Part shown: in pieces, positions 62,001-64,000 of the stretch | Position numbering within the stretch: position 1 is the first letter of the stretch | Layout of the letters: each line of letters opens with the position of its first letter | Assembly (NCBI GenBank): GCA_022495995.1 | Contig: JAFEMH010002345.1 | Coordinates: forward strand, 62,001-126,000 | From: Adenophora triphylla var. japonica | Lineage: Eukaryota > Streptophyta > Magnoliopsida > Asterales > Campanulaceae | Length of the DNA: 64,000 bases | Direction: 5' to 3' | The notes under the pieces: model-generated | The model's database searches: none | Told to the model about the DNA's origin: nothing | What the model saw: only the letters and a program-made list of their open reading frames with translations | Translations under genes and position numbers: made by a program

Positions 62001-63761
62001 TTAGACCGGTAATAGTCTCATATCTCTCATGACCTTTGTAATTTTATCCCCTGATAAAGATTTTGTTAGTGGATCAGCTAACATCTGATTTGTAGGAAGA
62101 TACTCAAGTGCTATCTTTTCCTTTTTAACCATATCTCTAATATGATTATATCTCATAGCAATGTGTTTGCTATGATTTGATATTCTCTTATTCTTTGTAT
62201 TGAATATGGCAGCTTGATTATCACAATATAAAGTTGTGGATCCTTTCTTAGAATCAATAAATGGTATTGTTCTTAGAAATCTTCTAAACCATATTAAATC
62301 TTTACTAGCCATTGACATGGCTATGTACTCAGATTCCATAGAAGACAAAGCAACACATGCTTGTCTTTTTGAAGACCAAGCAACTATGGCTCCTCCAATA
62401 GTAAATAACCATCCACTCGTTGATTTGGAGTTGGTTACATCTGATGCCCAATTTGCATCACTATAACATTCAAGTATAGGTGAATTACACTTGTAATGTA
62501 CGCCATATTTTATTGTGAATTTTAAGTACCTTAGTACTCTTTTTAGTTCCGTCCAATGTTCTTCACTTGGATTACTTGTAAATCTACTAAGTATGCCAAT
62601 TGCACATGCAAGATCAGGTCTTGTATGATAAACCACATACATTATGCTACCAATTATCTTGGCATATTCTCCTTGATTTACGGCCTCGCCTTTATTTGGA
62701 ACTAACTTCATATGAGGGTCAATAGGACTTTTACTTATTTTGCAATCAAAATAATTAAACTTCTTTAATATTTCCTTAATGTAATGTGATTGAGTTAATA
62801 TGTAAGTTTTGTACTTTTTGATCACCTTAACCCCCAAAATGACATCTACTGGACCTAAGTCCTTCATGTCAAACACTTGCTTTAAATAGTTCTTTGTTTC
62901 ATTAATACAATTAATATCAGAACCAAATATTAGCAAGTCATCAACATATAAAGTTATAACAACTTTATAATTAAGAGTAACTTTAGTAAAAACACAACTT
63001 TCTACTTTACTACTCTTAAACCCAAACTTTCGAATTTCTTGCTTAAACTTCTTGTACCATTGAATTGGTACCTGTTTAAGTTCATATCGAGATTTCTTTA
63101 ATTTACATACTTTATGTTCTTCTCCTTTAGAGACATAACCCTCGGGTTGTTGTATGTAAATCTCTTCATCTAAATCTCCATTTAAGAATGCTGTTTTAAC
63201 ATCCATTTGATGAACCTCTAGTCCATAGGCGGATGCTATAGCAAACATAGTTCTAATTGATGTAAACTTAGTGACTGGTGAAAATGTTTCGAAATAGTCA
63301 ATTTCTTCTTTTTGACTATAACCTTTGGCTACTAATCTTGCCTTGTACTTATCAATAGTACCATCAGTTTTGAGTTTCTTTTTCAAAACCCACTTGCAGC
63401 CAATAGGTTTAGTTTTAGCAGGAGGATTGACTAGAGTCCATGTTTCATTATCAAGTATAGATTTCATTTCATCATCCATGGATCTTTTCCAAAAGTCTGA
63501 ATCAGACATAGACATAGCTTCTTGAAAAGTTTTAGGATCCTCTTCTAACATATATGTAAACATGCCAGGACCAAGGTTCTTTTCAATTCTTTGTCTTTTG
63601 CTTCTCCTTAACTCAACTATTTCATCATTTTCATTGTTATCTAAATTTTCATCATTAGTAATGGCATCACCATTATCATGTGAACTTGATGCATTTTCTA
63701 CTTCAAGTTCTTTTGACAATTCATGGTTTATATCTACCTTGTCTACACTTTTTATGTTCAA
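62001..63761 (-). CDS. Ty1/copia reverse transcriptase and RNase H, Copia-2, open
   Basis: 586 residues without a stop. The linker ELRRSKRQRIEKNLGPGM is followed by RT: WTLVNPPAKTKPIGCKWVL, ARLVAKGYSQKEEIDYFET, HQMDVKTAFLNGDLDEEIYI and catalytic YVDDLLIFGSD near residue 275. RNase H has CYSDANWASDVTNSKSTSG, ALSSMESEYIAM and HIAMRYNHIRDM, ending LADPLTKSL...MRLLPV. The frame begins at a non-ATG codon because a single T is missing from a T run near 63768; upstream integrase is in the other frame. It is the best kept copia coding region in the window. Confidence 0.92.
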   Translation of the reverse strand: MNIKSVDKVDINHELSKELEVENASSSHDNGDAITNDENLDNNENDEIVELRRSKRQRIEKNLGPGMFTYMLEEDPKTFQEAMSMSDSDFWKRSMDDEMKSILDNETWTLVNPPAKTKPIGCKWVLKKKLKTDGTIDKYKARLVAKGYSQKEEIDYFETFSPVTKFTSIRTMFAIASAYGLEVHQMDVKTAFLNGDLDEEIYIQQPEGYVSKGEEHKVCKLKKSRYELKQVPIQWYKKFKQEIRKFGFKSSKVESCVFTKVTLNYKVVITLYVDDLLIFGSDINCINETKNYLKQVFDMKDLGPVDVILGVKVIKKYKTYILTQSHYIKEILKKFNYFDCKISKSPIDPHMKLVPNKGEAVNQGEYAKIIGSIMYVVYHTRPDLACAIGILSRFTSNPSEEHWTELKRVLRYLKFTIKYGVHYKCNSPILECYSDANWASDVTNSKSTSGWLFTIGGAIVAWSSKRQACVALSSMESEYIAMSMASKDLIWFRRFLRTIPFIDSKKGSTTLYCDNQAAIFNTKNKRISNHSKHIAMRYNHIRDMVKKEKIALEYLPTNQMLADPLTKSLSGDKITKVMRDMRLLPV

Positions 63762-64000
63762 ATGTTCATAAAAATAGCACGCGTAGCTTCAAACACACGA
63801 TTGTCATTAATTCTCATGAATCTATATGCTTTGCTTATTGAAGAATAACCAATAAATATAGATTTCATAGCTTTACTCCCAAGATTATTTCTTTTCAAAG
63901 TTGCATCTAAAACATATGCAACACAACCCCATACTTTTAAATATGAAATATTAGGCTTACGCCCATTAAATAATTCGTATGGAGTTTTCATATGTTTATT
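63758..64000 (-). CDS. Copia-2 integrase C-terminal part (continues beyond window)
   Basis: MKTPYELFNGRKPNISYLKV and VWGCVAYVLDATLKRNNLGS, then KSIFIGYSSISKAYRF, are the usual end of copia integrase. The frame is cut by a one-base loss in a T run near 63768, just before the RT linker. The rest of the element lies to the right, outside the window. Confidence 0.88.
   Translation of the reverse strand, partial: NKHMKTPYELFNGRKPNISYLKVWGCVAYVLDATLKRNNLGSKAMKSIFIGYSSISKAYRFMRINDNRVFEATRAIFMNI

Overview
This is plant nuclear DNA built almost entirely of LTR retrotransposons. Ty3/gypsy elements of the Tat type (no chromodomain, a second archaeal-type RNase H after the first, a CHHC gag knuckle, long 3' regions) fill roughly bases 1-50389. 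More AT-rich Ty1/copia elements fill 50390-64000. I see no convincing host gene, tRNA, rRNA or CRISPR. A repeat-rich flowering plant fits, probably from heterochromatin; I cannot name the species.

Layout. E1 (1-8842): decayed pol, then two antisense genes (one DUF7745-like, one plant-mobile-domain-like), a 14-copy repeat array and LTR-A. E2 (8843-19465): leader, gag relic, non-coding block, decayed antisense genes, long repeat arrays and LTR-X. E3 (19466-50389): truncated LTR-Y, primer-binding site, leader and gag start, interrupted at 21982-31838 by a largely non-coding nested element (Z); then the rest of gag, an almost open pol, both antisense genes, four repeat arrays and a full LTR-Y. 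Copia-1 (50390-about 58860, plus strand) has gag-pol remnants and a large extra ORF. Copia-2 (about 60400-64000, minus strand) has an LTR and an open RT-RNase H frame.

How the parts relate. E1, E2 and E3 share one plan: sense pol, a hairpin motif (A), an antisense DUF7745-like gene, an antisense spliced mobile-domain gene, tandem hairpin repeats, a second copy of the hairpin motif (B), a structured polypurine module, then the LTR. The most striking signal is regulatory. Each LTR lineage has its own palindrome just upstream of the LTR TATA box, all with the core YCG-N2-CGR. In E1 and E3 the same lineage-specific palindrome also lies upstream of the antisense genes. This suggests, as inference, a self-regulating circuit in which the antisense proteins or a shared host factor act on both promoters, comparable in logic to the VANC anti-silencing proteins of VANDAL transposons. 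Several RNA-like structures (U5 double stem-loop, pre-LTR hairpin, inverted copy of the LTR start) keep pairing while their sequences change between lineages.

All family assignments are by eye from translated sequence and motifs; no database search was run.
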